A stretch of 47,735 nucleotides of DNA from Paracoccaceae bacterium (lineage in GTDB: Bacteria > Pseudomonadota > Alphaproteobacteria > Rhodobacterales > Rhodobacteraceae). Of the stretch, positions 35,055 through 43,666 are shown piece after piece. The DNA lies in the NCBI GenBank assembly GCA_902534325.1, contig CACAPQ010000018.1, positions 1-47,735 of the forward strand. The letters are read 5' to 3'. The position numbers and the translations under genes are program-made. A model generated the notes under the pieces. The model was not told where the DNA came from. It saw nothing but the letters and a program-made list of their open reading frames with translations, and did not search any database. How positions within the stretch are numbered: position 1 is the first letter of the stretch; each line of letters opens with the position of its first letter.

Positions 35055-35779
35055 AAGATTGGTCTAAGAAACGTTACTGGATTGTTGGGGCTTCTGAAGG
35101 TCTTGGCTTGGCATTAGCTAAGAAGATGTCTGAAGCAGGTGCCTGTTTGATCCTGACGGCTAGAAATGAAGCTCGGTTGAAAGAAATAGCCTCCAACTTG
35201 CCAAACGAGGCAGAAGTTTTGCCATTAGATATTACTGATCTCAACGCCGTAAGAAAATCTGCAAAAATGTTAAAAAATGTAGATGGGTTTGTTTTCTGTG
35301 CCGGTGAATATTGGCCAATGCCAGCCCAGCATTGGGATGTTGAAAAATTAAAGTCTATGATTGATGTGAATCTAATTGGTGCTTTGCATACTTTAGATGT
35401 TATTCTTCCAATATTTATGGAAAAAAATAGTGGTCACTTAGTGTTCGCTGGAAGCTTAGTAGGCTATCGCGGCTTGCCTGGCGCGCTTGGGTATGGATCA
35501 TCCAAGGCAGCTATTGTAAATTTGAGTGAAACGCTGCGCTTTGATTTAAAAGATACAGGGATCAAGGTCCAATTAATTAACCCAGGTTACGTAAAAACAA
35601 GATTAACAGATAAAAACAATTTTAAAATGCCCCAAATAATGTCCCCTGAAGTTGCTGCTGGAAAAATGTTTTCTAATATGAATAAAAATAATTTTTCGTC
35701 TAGTTTTCCCGCGCCGTTTTCCTGGTTTTTCCGAGTTTCGCAACTACTTCCAGAATCAATTTATTTTAAATTATTTTGA
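35051..35779 (+). CDS. SDR family oxidoreductase of the RpoE-regulon cluster
   Basis: A 242-residue short-chain dehydrogenase. The cofactor motif is VGASEGLGLALA (residues 13-24), followed by TARNEARL, typical of NADP-using members. The catalytic Ser and YGSSK Tyr-Lys pair fall at about residues 137-154. The C-terminal segment ends in a hydrophobic, aromatic stretch (FSSSFPAPFSWFFRVSQLLPESIYFKLF) that may touch the membrane, as in acyl-chain-acting SDRs. It closes the four-gene operon with a 4-bp overlap to the MFS gene and overlaps the convergent saccharopine dehydrogenase gene by 9 bp. Confidence 0.88.
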   Translation: MKDWSKKRYWIVGASEGLGLALAKKMSEAGACLILTARNEARLKEIASNLPNEAEVLPLDITDLNAVRKSAKMLKNVDGFVFCAGEYWPMPAQHWDVEKLKSMIDVNLIGALHTLDVILPIFMEKNSGHLVFAGSLVGYRGLPGALGYGSSKAAIVNLSETLRFDLKDTGIKVQLINPGYVKTRLTDKNNFKMPQIMSPEVAAGKMFSNMNKNNFSSSFPAPFSWFFRVSQLLPESIYFKLF

Positions 35780-36907
35780 TACAATTTCTAAGTGTTGTGC
35801 CAGACTTTTTATTTTATTTAACCAATCATTAACAATTGACATTTCAGAAGGTGCTGCACTAACACCCGGCGCTATTTTGCCTTGTGCAACAGCCTCAACA
35901 GCGAATGAAACTGGAAAAGAAACGAGCCTTGCCATGGCCGTAGAAACAGAATCACCATGTGCATCAAGGACGTAGGTTTTATGCCATTTTGTTCTTTCTC
36001 CATTTGAAGCTTTTAATGAAACAACCAAGACAACTCGATCTACTTCATTTTTATCATAAGCATTCTCCAACCAAAGTTGGTCCGATATTTTGATCAATCC
36101 TTCATCATCATTTTCTCCAGATAAATTCTCAATTTCTGAAAAAATTTCTGACCAAGCATTTTCCCATCCCTTCAGCCTTAATGTGCCTCTCACAAACTCT
36201 TTTATTCTCCAATTATTGTTCAAACGATATTGGTCTATAAAAGGTAAAGAATCTCTATTTGGGTAGACTTCAAACTCTTCGGGCACGGGTAAGGGGGCAG
36301 TGTATGTTGATATTGCATTCCAAGGTCGTCGTGCATCAAACTCTTTAAAGTCTTTAATAGAGCGAGATGGAGATTTTAGTGCTTTTAATACACCTAGTGG
36401 AGACCAACTGAATTTATAGAAAAAAGGATTTTTAACTTTTGGAATTCCACCACAGTAAGAAAAAAATGAGATATCGTTTTTGTCATCTTGATCTTTTGAA
36501 TTTCGGTAATCCTCTATTAAAGTATGAGCCATTAAATGGTCAATACCTGGGTCTAAACCCACCTCATTAACCAGACATAAACCCATTTCAACCGCTAAAT
36601 TATGCAGTCCGCGCATTTCTGGGGAAATATATGACGAGCTTACAAAGTGACTTTGACTCTTTAAACATAATTTTGCTACAGGAACATGCCAATCTCCCGG
36701 TAACATTGAAACAACTATGTCACCTTTTTTAAGATGGCTCTCCAATTCATGGATATCGAACTCTTTAATTGCCTTTGTAATATCACCGACCGCTGATATT
36801 GCCTTCTCGATTGTTCTGTTCCAAACTATTATATCGTGACCGTTGGTTATTAACTTACGTAAGCCGGGGATGGCTGATAGCCCTGTTCCACACCAGTGAA
36901 TTGTCAT
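35771..36907 (-). CDS. Saccharopine dehydrogenase, glutamate-forming (Lys9-like)
   Basis: A 378-residue reductase of the saccharopine dehydrogenase family, resembling yeast Lys9 and the C-terminal half of animal AASS. It would act on saccharopine to release glutamate and aminoadipate semialdehyde. Seen in sequence: a Rossmann start with GTGLSAIPGLRKLI, VSMLPGDWH (about residues 67-75), SSSYISPEM (about 90-98), NEVGLDPGIDHLMA (about 114-127) and the SYCGGIPKVKNPF segment, all hallmark stretches of the Lys9 group. It begins 1 bp after the lysine-forming enzyme gene, with GAGGTG from that gene's end serving as ribosome binding site. Together they make a split lysine degradation pathway. Confidence 0.88.
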   Translation of the reverse strand: MTIHWCGTGLSAIPGLRKLITNGHDIIVWNRTIEKAISAVGDITKAIKEFDIHELESHLKKGDIVVSMLPGDWHVPVAKLCLKSQSHFVSSSYISPEMRGLHNLAVEMGLCLVNEVGLDPGIDHLMAHTLIEDYRNSKDQDDKNDISFFSYCGGIPKVKNPFFYKFSWSPLGVLKALKSPSRSIKDFKEFDARRPWNAISTYTAPLPVPEEFEVYPNRDSLPFIDQYRLNNNWRIKEFVRGTLRLKGWENAWSEIFSEIENLSGENDDEGLIKISDQLWLENAYDKNEVDRVVLVVSLKASNGERTKWHKTYVLDAHGDSVSTAMARLVSFPVSFAVEAVAQGKIAPGVSAAPSEMSIVNDWLNKIKSLAQHLEIVSK

Positions 36908-36908
36908 T

Positions 36909-37979
36909 TCACACCTCGCTCAAAGATTTCAAAAAAGTTTCTTCAGCTCTTTTCCACACACCGTTTGCAGATTCATTTAAATCCAACAACAAAGGTAACA
37001 ATTGCTTGGAAAAGTCAACGGAACTTTCATAAGGTAGTAAAGAGGGTAAGTTATCAATCGCCATTACATCCAGGGTTTGTGAGGCATTTACCCGAATTAC
37101 TGGGGCTGCCCAATTGGTGGCAGACCGATAGATTGGGATTGGATTAAAACTACTGTCTGGGTCGCAAGAAATATCTCCTATGATCCTTAATTTTCGAATT
37201 TTATTAAGATATTTATTTCTCATAAAAACTGGAGCTCCAGGTTTTGCTAAAATACAATTTAAAAAAAGTTCATGCTCCAATATTTCTGGAAATGGCTCAC
37301 CGTTTTTAGTTTCTTCAATATCCCATTTTGTGACCCTAAGCTCTAGAGATTCACAGAAATCAATTGCTCCTTTTCCAACTCTACCCAAAGCGCCAACGAC
37401 AAGAATTTTTGGAAATTTGTTTTCAACATTTACAAACGCGTTTCTTATATCATCTGCCATTGTTTCTTTATTTTCAAAGACGCTTACTGGGCCACAAATA
37501 CCTTTTGTATTTTGTTGGTCTGCATAGGCTTTTAAAGAAACTGCTGCACCTGAATAGCCTGCCCAATATCCAAAGGCAGCAAGACGCCTTCCCGCTGGGT
37601 CGGTTAGATATTCCAGATCATACAGTAAGCCCTTTCCTACTTTAAATTTTTTTAAAAGTTTAAGTCCAGCAGTTTGTCCTTTGAATGCGTGACCAAACAT
37701 AATGTGTTTATGTTCTAATCTCTCGATATCTTCCGATAGTTCTTTTAGTCCTAGAATAATGGCGTCTTTTGGTGCTCTTGACCAGGAATGTTGATTGGCT
37801 ATTTTACATCCGACTTTATGATACTCTTCAGTAGAAATAATCCTATCAGCACTTTCTTCGACAGTGACTTTTATACCCTTGCAAATTAATTTCGAAGCAT
37901 CTTGTGGAGTTATACCAACTCTTTTTTCATTTTTTCTTTGCTCTGCTCTAATCCATAAATGAAGCATTCTTTTTCTCAT
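36909..37979 (-). CDS. Saccharopine dehydrogenase, L-lysine-forming (Lys1-like)
   Basis: About 356 residues, similar to yeast Lys1 and the AlaDH/PNT-N fold. It interconverts lysine plus 2-oxoglutarate and saccharopine with NAD(H). Key features are WIRAEQRKNEKRVGITP near the N-terminus (substrate-binding Arg and Lys), IMFGHAFKGQ (about residues 102-111), DLEYLTDPAGRRLAAFGYWAGYSGA (about 128-152) and the Rossmann motif VVGALGRVGKGA. The frame is open to 38000, but ATG 37979 overlaps the phosphatase stop by ATGA and gives the expected N-terminus. In bacteria this enzyme pair is usually considered catabolic, turning lysine to aminoadipate. Confidence 0.88.
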   Translation of the reverse strand: MRKRMLHLWIRAEQRKNEKRVGITPQDASKLICKGIKVTVEESADRIISTEEYHKVGCKIANQHSWSRAPKDAIILGLKELSEDIERLEHKHIMFGHAFKGQTAGLKLLKKFKVGKGLLYDLEYLTDPAGRRLAAFGYWAGYSGAAVSLKAYADQQNTKGICGPVSVFENKETMADDIRNAFVNVENKFPKILVVGALGRVGKGAIDFCESLELRVTKWDIEETKNGEPFPEILEHELFLNCILAKPGAPVFMRNKYLNKIRKLRIIGDISCDPDSSFNPIPIYRSATNWAAPVIRVNASQTLDVMAIDNLPSLLPYESSVDFSKQLLPLLLDLNESANGVWKRAEETFLKSLSEV

Positions 37980-38635
37980 GTGTAAGTTCGTTTTGTCCAA
38001 CGCTCTGGAGTTTCCAGGTGCGGGAGTGCATTCAATTGTGATATTACAAACCCTTTGTCATAATAAAGTAATTTTGTGATGCCTGTATTGTAGCTAGCTA
38101 AAAGACAGTTTCCGAGCGCTTCGGTATTTAAGTTTAGTGTATGCTTAACAGCCATGGCAACAATACCGCCTGAAGTTACTAATAAAATCTTTTCTCCAAG
38201 ATCTTTGATCTCATTCAAACCTTCAGAAACCCGTGATTTATAATTTTGAAATGTCTCCGGAGGATTAATGATTTCTCCATTTTCCCATTTTTTAAATGTT
38301 AAGTTTAGATGTTGCTTGAAGCTTAATTCATCTTTTGGAAAATCAATTCCAAATTGATTTTTAAGTAAACCTGCTAAGTCGTATAATCTGATTTCATTAA
38401 ATCTTTCATCTCTAACGACTGGCATTTTTGTGTCTACACCCATCAGGATTTGGGTATCTATTTGCCTAGTTAAAGTACCCGTAACTATCACGTCATACGA
38501 TAATTTCAGCTTACAAAAATGTTCCCCAACCCACTTGGCTTGTGTTCTGCCGAGCTCACTTAGACAATCATAGTCCTCTTCTGAGGTTGCATTCTGTTTT
38601 GCTTGCCCATGCCGTACTAGCGTGATTTCAGGCAT
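37976..38635 (-). CDS. Histidine phosphatase family protein
   Basis: A 219-residue phosphoglycerate-mutase-fold phosphatase. The catalytic motif LVRHGQAKQN has the phosphate-accepting histidine in the first ten residues, and the C-terminal second histidine lies in the VTSGGIVAMAVKH region. GTLTRQIDT and SELGRTQA are typical of the branch. It is the first gene of the three-gene lysine operon, with AGGGGAA before the ATG, and is translationally coupled to the Lys1-like gene. Its substrate is unknown; the company of lysine catabolic genes suggests a small-molecule phosphatase of that pathway or simple operon hitch-hiking. Confidence 0.85.
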   Translation of the reverse strand: MPEITLVRHGQAKQNATSEEDYDCLSELGRTQAKWVGEHFCKLKLSYDVIVTGTLTRQIDTQILMGVDTKMPVVRDERFNEIRLYDLAGLLKNQFGIDFPKDELSFKQHLNLTFKKWENGEIINPPETFQNYKSRVSEGLNEIKDLGEKILLVTSGGIVAMAVKHTLNLNTEALGNCLLASYNTGITKLLYYDKGFVISQLNALPHLETPERWTKRTYT

Positions 38636-38703
38636 TAGAGTTCCCCTGGATAAAATTCTATTGAAAGTTCAAACATTCTGAAATCACAAATTTTTAAATT
38701 AAG

Positions 38704-38725
38704 CAAATTAATGTGGATTAATTTG
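38704..38725. promoter_or_regulatory. 22-bp inverted repeat between the lysine operon and formate dehydrogenase
   Basis: Perfect 9-bp arms CAAATTAAT and ATTAATTTG flank the 4-base centre GTGG. Allowing one G-T pair extends the symmetry to 12 bp per side. It lies 69 bp before the phosphatase start and 91 bp before the formate dehydrogenase start, in a divergent promoter region with no gene. A dimeric regulator (LysR, MarR, TetR or AsnC type) could bind here. It is seen directly; the function is inferred. Confidence 0.45.
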
Positions 38726-38815
38726 TTTGGCGCAAATAAGTTAACTGTTGTCGGGATTGGTTGACTGGTTATCACTCTTTAATGATGTATACTTACTTCA
38801 TAGCCGGAGAATATA

Positions 38816-41575
38816 ATGCCCCAAAAAGTTTCTTTTACGTTAGATGGAAAAAAAGTTGAAGCTGATAAGGGTTTAACAATATGGGAAATTGCTAACGGAC
38901 AAGGCATAAAAATACCTCATTTGTGTCATAAGCCCACAACTGCTTACCGGCCGGACGGAAATTGTCGGGCATGTATGGTTGAGATAGAGGGTGAAAGAAC
39001 TTTAGCAGCGTCATGTATACGTGAACCTATTGATGGAATGGTTGTTTCAACTAGTACAGATCGTGCAAAATCTTCACGAAAGATGATTATGGAAATGCTT
39101 CTTTCTGATCAACCTGAAGCGAGTATTTCCCACGACCGTTCCAGCCATTTTTGGGATATGGCAAAGCAAAATGAAATTACCGAAAGCCGTCTCCCCAAAA
39201 TTGAAAAAGATCGGATCCCCTTACTAGACGATAGTCATTTAGCAATGCGTGTTAATCTGGATGCATGCATTCAGTGTGGGCTTTGCGTTCGTGCTTGCCG
39301 TGAGGTGCAAGTTAACGACGTGATTGGAATGTCTGGCCGCGGTCACGACGCATACCCCACATTTGATCTAGCTGATCCTATGGGGGATAGCACATGTGTT
39401 GCTTGTGGAGAATGTGTCCAAGCTTGCCCAACAGGCGCACTTATGCCTGCCTCTGTGCTGGATGATCAGCAGATCGGAGATAGCGCAGATTTTGATTCTG
39501 AAGTCAAAAGTGTATGTCCTTTTTGTGGTGTTGGATGCCAGGTATCCCTAAAGGTAAAAGATAAAAGAGTTAAATTTGTTGAAGGTATTAATGGCCCTGC
39601 AAATGAAGGACGATTGTGCGTTAAAGGGCGTTTCGGTTTTGATTACATCCATCATGAGCATCGTCTTATGAAGCCTTTAATACGGCGTGATGACGCTCCC
39701 AAAAAAGGTTTGAATGTCGATCCCTCCAACTGGCAAGAATTTTTTCGTGAGGCCACTTGGGATGAAGCTCTAGATTTTGCTGCGGGTGGTTTCAAAGCTC
39801 TAAGGGATAACTTTGGAGGTGCGTCCGTTGCAGGATTTGGTAGTGCAAAGTGCACAAATGAAGAAGCCTATCTTTTCCAAAAATTTATTCGTCAGGGGTT
39901 TGGGCATAACAATGTTGACCATTGCACTAGGCTTTGTCATGCGTCTTCAGTCGCAGCTTTGATGGAAAATGTTGGTTCAGCAGCAGTTACTGCAACATTT
40001 AATGAAATTGAAAATGCAGATGTGGCTATCGTGATAGGTGCCAATCCCATAGAAAACCATCCTGTCGCTGCTACGTATTTTAAGCAATTTACCAAAAGGG
40101 GCGGCAAACTAATCGTGATGGATCCTCGAGGACAAGCACTCAAACGCTATGCTTCCCATATGCTTCAGTTTCGGCCTGGGGCTGACGTATCTATGCTTAA
40201 TGCCATAATGAATGTGATTATTGAAGAAGAACTTTATGATAGGCAATACATAGAAGCTTACACTGAAAATTGGGATGCTGAGAAAACGCATCTAGAAGAT
40301 TTCTCACCTGAAAAAATGTCTGAAATTTGCGGAGTAGAAGCTGATGTTCTGCGTGATGTTGCTCGAACCTTCGCAGGGGCAAAAGCAGGTATGATTTTCT
40401 GGGGTATGGGTATTTCGCAGCATGTTCATGGTACAGATAATAGCAGATGTCTTATATCACTTGCTTTAATGACCGGACACGTTGGTCGCCCTGGAACCGG
40501 GCTTCATCCGCTTAGGGGACAGAATAATGTGCAAGGCGCTTCTGATGCCGGACTGATACCAATGTTTTTGCCCGACTATCAAACAGTAACTGATGATGGA
40601 GTAAGGAATGCTTTTACGGAAGTTTGGAATTCAGAAGACTTCTCTTCACAGAGAGGGCTTACGGTTACTGAAATAATGGACGCAGTTCATCATGGGTCGA
40701 TTCAAGGTATGTATATTCTAGGAGAAAACCCGGCTATGTCTGATCCAGACGTTGAGCATGCCCGTGATGCTCTTGCTAAGCTTAATCATTTAGTAGTTCA
40801 GGATATCTTTCTTACTGAAACCGCAAATTATGCGGATGTTATACTTCCGGCAAGTGCTTTTGCTGAAAAAAATGGTACTGTGACCAATACAAACCGTCAG
40901 GTCCAAATGGGTCGAAAAGCTGTTGCCCCCCCTGGAGAAGCCAGGGAAGACTGGTGGATAGAGGTACAGTTAGCAAAAAGAATGGGGCTTGCTTGGAGTT
41001 ATGAAAGCCCAGCGGACGTCTTTGCTGAAATGAAGCTCAATATGCGATCTCTTGATAATATTACTTGGGAGCGGCTTGAAATTGAAAATGCAGTGACCTA
41101 TCCCTCTCTTGCAGAAGATGACCCTGGTCAAGCAATTGTTTTTGGGACTGGATTTCCTCGACAAAACGGACGTGCTCGTTTTACTCCTGCGAGTATAATT
41201 GCGCCAGATGATGTGCCGGACTCTGAATATCCTATGATACTTACTACCGGGCGTCAGTTAGAGCATTGGCACACTGGCTCAATGACACGGAGAGCCAGTG
41301 TTCTAGATGCAGTTGAACCGGAGGCCAACTGTTCTATGCACCCCAAAACATTGCATAAATTAGGTGTCAAGCCTGGGGGTCATGTTCGCCTAACCACTAA
41401 ACGCGGAAGCATCGTAGTAATGGCTCGAATGGATCGCGGAGTTTCTGAGGATATGGTTTTTCTTCCCTTTGCATATGTAGAAGCGGCGGCAAATATATTA
41501 ACTAACTCCGCATTAGATCCTTATGGTAAAATCCCCGAGTTCAAATTTAGTGCAGTTAAGGCAAATAAGGTCTAA
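38816..41575 (+). CDS. Molybdenum formate dehydrogenase, alpha subunit
   Basis: A 919-residue Mo-bisMGD oxidoreductase of the FdsA/FdhF type. The N-terminal ferredoxin-like domain holds a 2Fe-2S site (Cys37, Cys50, Cys53, Cys67). A NuoG-like 4Fe-4S domain pair follows (CIQCGLCVRAC and CVACGECVQACPTGA, about residues 152-212). The catalytic domain begins with CPFCGVGC and its molybdenum ligand is Cys374 in the motif CTRLCHASS, a cysteine rather than selenocysteine version. The protein has no Tat signal, so it is cytoplasmic. No FdsB, FdsG, FdhD or other partner gene adjoins it. GGAGA lies about 8 bases before the ATG. It should oxidise formate to CO2, passing electrons to NAD or another acceptor. 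Confidence 0.9.
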   Translation: MPQKVSFTLDGKKVEADKGLTIWEIANGQGIKIPHLCHKPTTAYRPDGNCRACMVEIEGERTLAASCIREPIDGMVVSTSTDRAKSSRKMIMEMLLSDQPEASISHDRSSHFWDMAKQNEITESRLPKIEKDRIPLLDDSHLAMRVNLDACIQCGLCVRACREVQVNDVIGMSGRGHDAYPTFDLADPMGDSTCVACGECVQACPTGALMPASVLDDQQIGDSADFDSEVKSVCPFCGVGCQVSLKVKDKRVKFVEGINGPANEGRLCVKGRFGFDYIHHEHRLMKPLIRRDDAPKKGLNVDPSNWQEFFREATWDEALDFAAGGFKALRDNFGGASVAGFGSAKCTNEEAYLFQKFIRQGFGHNNVDHCTRLCHASSVAALMENVGSAAVTATFNEIENADVAIVIGANPIENHPVAATYFKQFTKRGGKLIVMDPRGQALKRYASHMLQFRPGADVSMLNAIMNVIIEEELYDRQYIEAYTENWDAEKTHLEDFSPEKMSEICGVEADVLRDVARTFAGAKAGMIFWGMGISQHVHGTDNSRCLISLALMTGHVGRPGTGLHPLRGQNNVQGASDAGLIPMFLPDYQTVTDDGVRNAFTEVWNSEDFSSQRGLTVTEIMDAVHHGSIQGMYILGENPAMSDPDVEHARDALAKLNHLVVQDIFLTETANYADVILPASAFAEKNGTVTNTNRQVQMGRKAVAPPGEAREDWWIEVQLAKRMGLAWSYESPADVFAEMKLNMRSLDNITWERLEIENAVTYPSLAEDDPGQAIVFGTGFPRQNGRARFTPASIIAPDDVPDSEYPMILTTGRQLEHWHTGSMTRRASVLDAVEPEANCSMHPKTLHKLGVKPGGHVRLTTKRGSIVVMARMDRGVSEDMVFLPFAYVEAAANILTNSALDPYGKIPEFKFSAVKANKV

Positions 41576-41588
41576 AATTTTCCGGATG

Positions 41589-42521
41589 CTAGTACCCTGC
41601 TTCAAAATTTACCTGATAGAGCAATGGCTTTCCTTTTTCAAACCTGTCTATATTTGTTGCGATAACCTGAGATGCAGTCTGTGGCCTTGTTTCAGATGCA
41701 ATATGAGGCGTAACAGTTATCTTCGGGTGCAGCCAAAAAAGGTGGTCTGCTGGCAGTGGCTCTTGCCGAAATACATCCAGAGTGGCATGGGCAAGTTTGC
41801 CATCATCTAAGCTTTTGAGAAGTGCTTTTTCATCAATTAACGTGCCTCTCCCTGGGTTTATTATTATAGCATTTTTTGACAAATAAGAGATAGTATTTGT
41901 ATTTATAATATTTTTTGTATCGACAGTAGATGGTAAAAGTAAAACGACTATTTCCGAACCAAATAACGATTTCTGGAGCCCCTCAAAACCATGGTAGCAG
42001 GTTACATTGTAAATTGATTTTTTATTCAAACTCCATCCCCGCACTTTGAAGCCAACTTTTGCCAATGCACTTGCACACTCGGCACCAAGGGCTCCCAGGC
42101 CCAAAATAGTTACGTTTCGGTCGCTTGCGAGTGGGGGTGCGGACCAATCTCTCCATTTCCCATCTTGCCCAAAAATGTGTAAATCAATCCCTAGATGATA
42201 TCGCATTACATGACCTAACACCCACTCTTTCATGCCTTGAGTTAGACCTTCATCAACCATCCTAGCCAATGGTACTTTTAAAGTTTCATTCTTAACAACG
42301 TCTTCAACTCCAGCCCATAAATTTAAAACGGCTTTAAGATTTGTAAAAATTGAAAAATCTTTGATTGAGCTATTAGGAGCATAAATGATGTAGTCTACTT
42401 CAGACGGAGGTAATATTTCAGATAATTTGTATTCAAGTCCTATTAAATCTAGTTCCTTTTTAAGAGGGTCTTGGTATTGATCCCACCTTTCTGTCACTGC
42501 TGCAAATAAAATGTTTATCAT
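41589..42521 (-). CDS. ghrA: Glyoxylate/hydroxypyruvate reductase A type D-2-hydroxyacid dehydrogenase
   Basis: A 310-residue member of the D-isomer-specific 2-hydroxyacid dehydrogenase family, close to E. coli GhrA. The Rossmann motif is GLGALGAECA (about residues 146-155). The NAD-domain catalytic residues are Arg in NPGRGTLIDE (about 228-237), Glu in the FRQEPLP region and His in TPHIASET (about 281-288). It would reduce glyoxylate and hydroxypyruvate. Its ATG at 42521 overlaps the rodA stop by ATGA, so it is translated from the cell-shape operon, which is an unexpected place for a metabolic reductase. It converges on formate dehydrogenase with a 13-bp gap. Confidence 0.9.
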   Translation of the reverse strand: MINILFAAVTERWDQYQDPLKKELDLIGLEYKLSEILPPSEVDYIIYAPNSSIKDFSIFTNLKAVLNLWAGVEDVVKNETLKVPLARMVDEGLTQGMKEWVLGHVMRYHLGIDLHIFGQDGKWRDWSAPPLASDRNVTILGLGALGAECASALAKVGFKVRGWSLNKKSIYNVTCYHGFEGLQKSLFGSEIVVLLLPSTVDTKNIINTNTISYLSKNAIIINPGRGTLIDEKALLKSLDDGKLAHATLDVFRQEPLPADHLFWLHPKITVTPHIASETRPQTASQVIATNIDRFEKGKPLLYQVNFEAGY

Positions 42522-43666
42522 ATCACCCCGCGGGGTTTATGTACGTGCGCTGACTGTAATAAACCAAAGGCTACCAAAAGCACTAATAATGACGAGCCGC
42601 CATAACTAACTAAAGGTAAGGGAACCCCAACAACTGGAGCTAAGCCCATAACCATTGCCATATTTACGGCGAAATAAAGAAAAAAAGTTACAGTTACACC
42701 ATAAATCAGTAATGATGAGAAACGGTCTTTATTCCGGACGGCAGCTATAATAGCGAATGCTACGATTAAAGAGTAAATTATCAATAGAGAAATTCCTCCA
42801 ACAAACCCAAATTCTTCTGCAAGTGTGGTGAAAATAAAATCAGTGTGCTTCTCCGGCAGGAAATTAAGTCTGGATTGTGTCCCCTGTCCAAAACCTCTGC
42901 CAGTCCAACCGCCTGAACCGAGTGCTATTTTCGATTGTGTAATATGGTATCCTGCCCCTAATGGATCTGATGATGGATCAAGAAATGTATCTATTCGGCG
43001 ATATTGATAATCATTTAAAAGCTGCCAATCTTTGCCTCGACTGTATAAAATAGTGAATATCCCTCCCACACCAAAGGATAGAGCTGCCCCAAAATATCCC
43101 CAGTGAACCCCAGCTAAAAACATCATGACACCTCCGCCTAAAACAATTAGTAAAGCGGTTCCTAAGTCTGGTTGTTGAAGAACAAGAAAAAAAGGTAAAA
43201 AAATTAGTGCTAGTGGTGCTATTATCCATTGAGGTTTCGAAATATGCTGGTCTGGTAACCAATCGTAATAAAAAGCCAATACCATTATTAGCGTAATTTT
43301 GGCCATTTCAGAAGGTTGTAATGTAATGAAACCTAAATCCAACCACCTTTGTGCACCCATACCAGTTGAACCAAAAAACTCTACAAGAACTAACAATCCC
43401 AATGAGGTTATGTAAGCCAATACTGACATACTTTTCCAAAACCAAATTGGTACCATTGCAACGCTAATCATGAGAGCAAACCCTATGAAAAAGCGCTTGA
43501 GCTGTGCAGAAGCCCATGGATACCAACTATTACCCGCTATAGAGGTCAACATAATAATGCCTATTGCCCCTGCAGCACACAGAAGTAAAATTATTGGCCA
43601 ATTCAAATAAAATAGTTTTCGAAAACCTCTTGGAACAGCCCTAATTTTGTATTCGAGATAAGTCAT
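42518..43666 (-). CDS. rodA: Rod shape-determining peptidoglycan polymerase RodA
   Basis: A 382-residue SEDS-family glycosyltransferase with about ten membrane helices. It polymerises glycan strands for lateral wall growth together with PBP2. Signature segments are WYPWASAQLKRF near the first loops, GAQRWLDLGFITLQPSEMAKI (about residues 105-125), QQPDLGTALLIVLGG (about 162-176) and GRGFGQGTQSRLNFLPEKHTDFIFTTLAEEFGF (about 255-287), which holds the conserved periplasmic loop with its catalytic-type Glu/Asp region. The C-terminal VGVPLPLVSYGGSS is another SEDS hallmark. It is the fifth gene of the mre operon and overlaps mrdA by 4 bp and ghrA by 4 bp. Confidence 0.96.
   Translation of the reverse strand: MTYLEYKIRAVPRGFRKLFYLNWPIILLLCAAGAIGIIMLTSIAGNSWYPWASAQLKRFFIGFALMISVAMVPIWFWKSMSVLAYITSLGLLVLVEFFGSTGMGAQRWLDLGFITLQPSEMAKITLIMVLAFYYDWLPDQHISKPQWIIAPLALIFLPFFLVLQQPDLGTALLIVLGGGVMMFLAGVHWGYFGAALSFGVGGIFTILYSRGKDWQLLNDYQYRRIDTFLDPSSDPLGAGYHITQSKIALGSGGWTGRGFGQGTQSRLNFLPEKHTDFIFTTLAEEFGFVGGISLLIIYSLIVAFAIIAAVRNKDRFSSLLIYGVTVTFFLYFAVNMAMVMGLAPVVGVPLPLVSYGGSSLLVLLVAFGLLQSAHVHKPRGVI

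Noticed and set aside
38761-38793. TTGACT and TATACT as a formate dehydrogenase promoter
   Set aside because: The boxes are 21 bases apart, too far for a normal sigma-70 promoter, so I did not list it.
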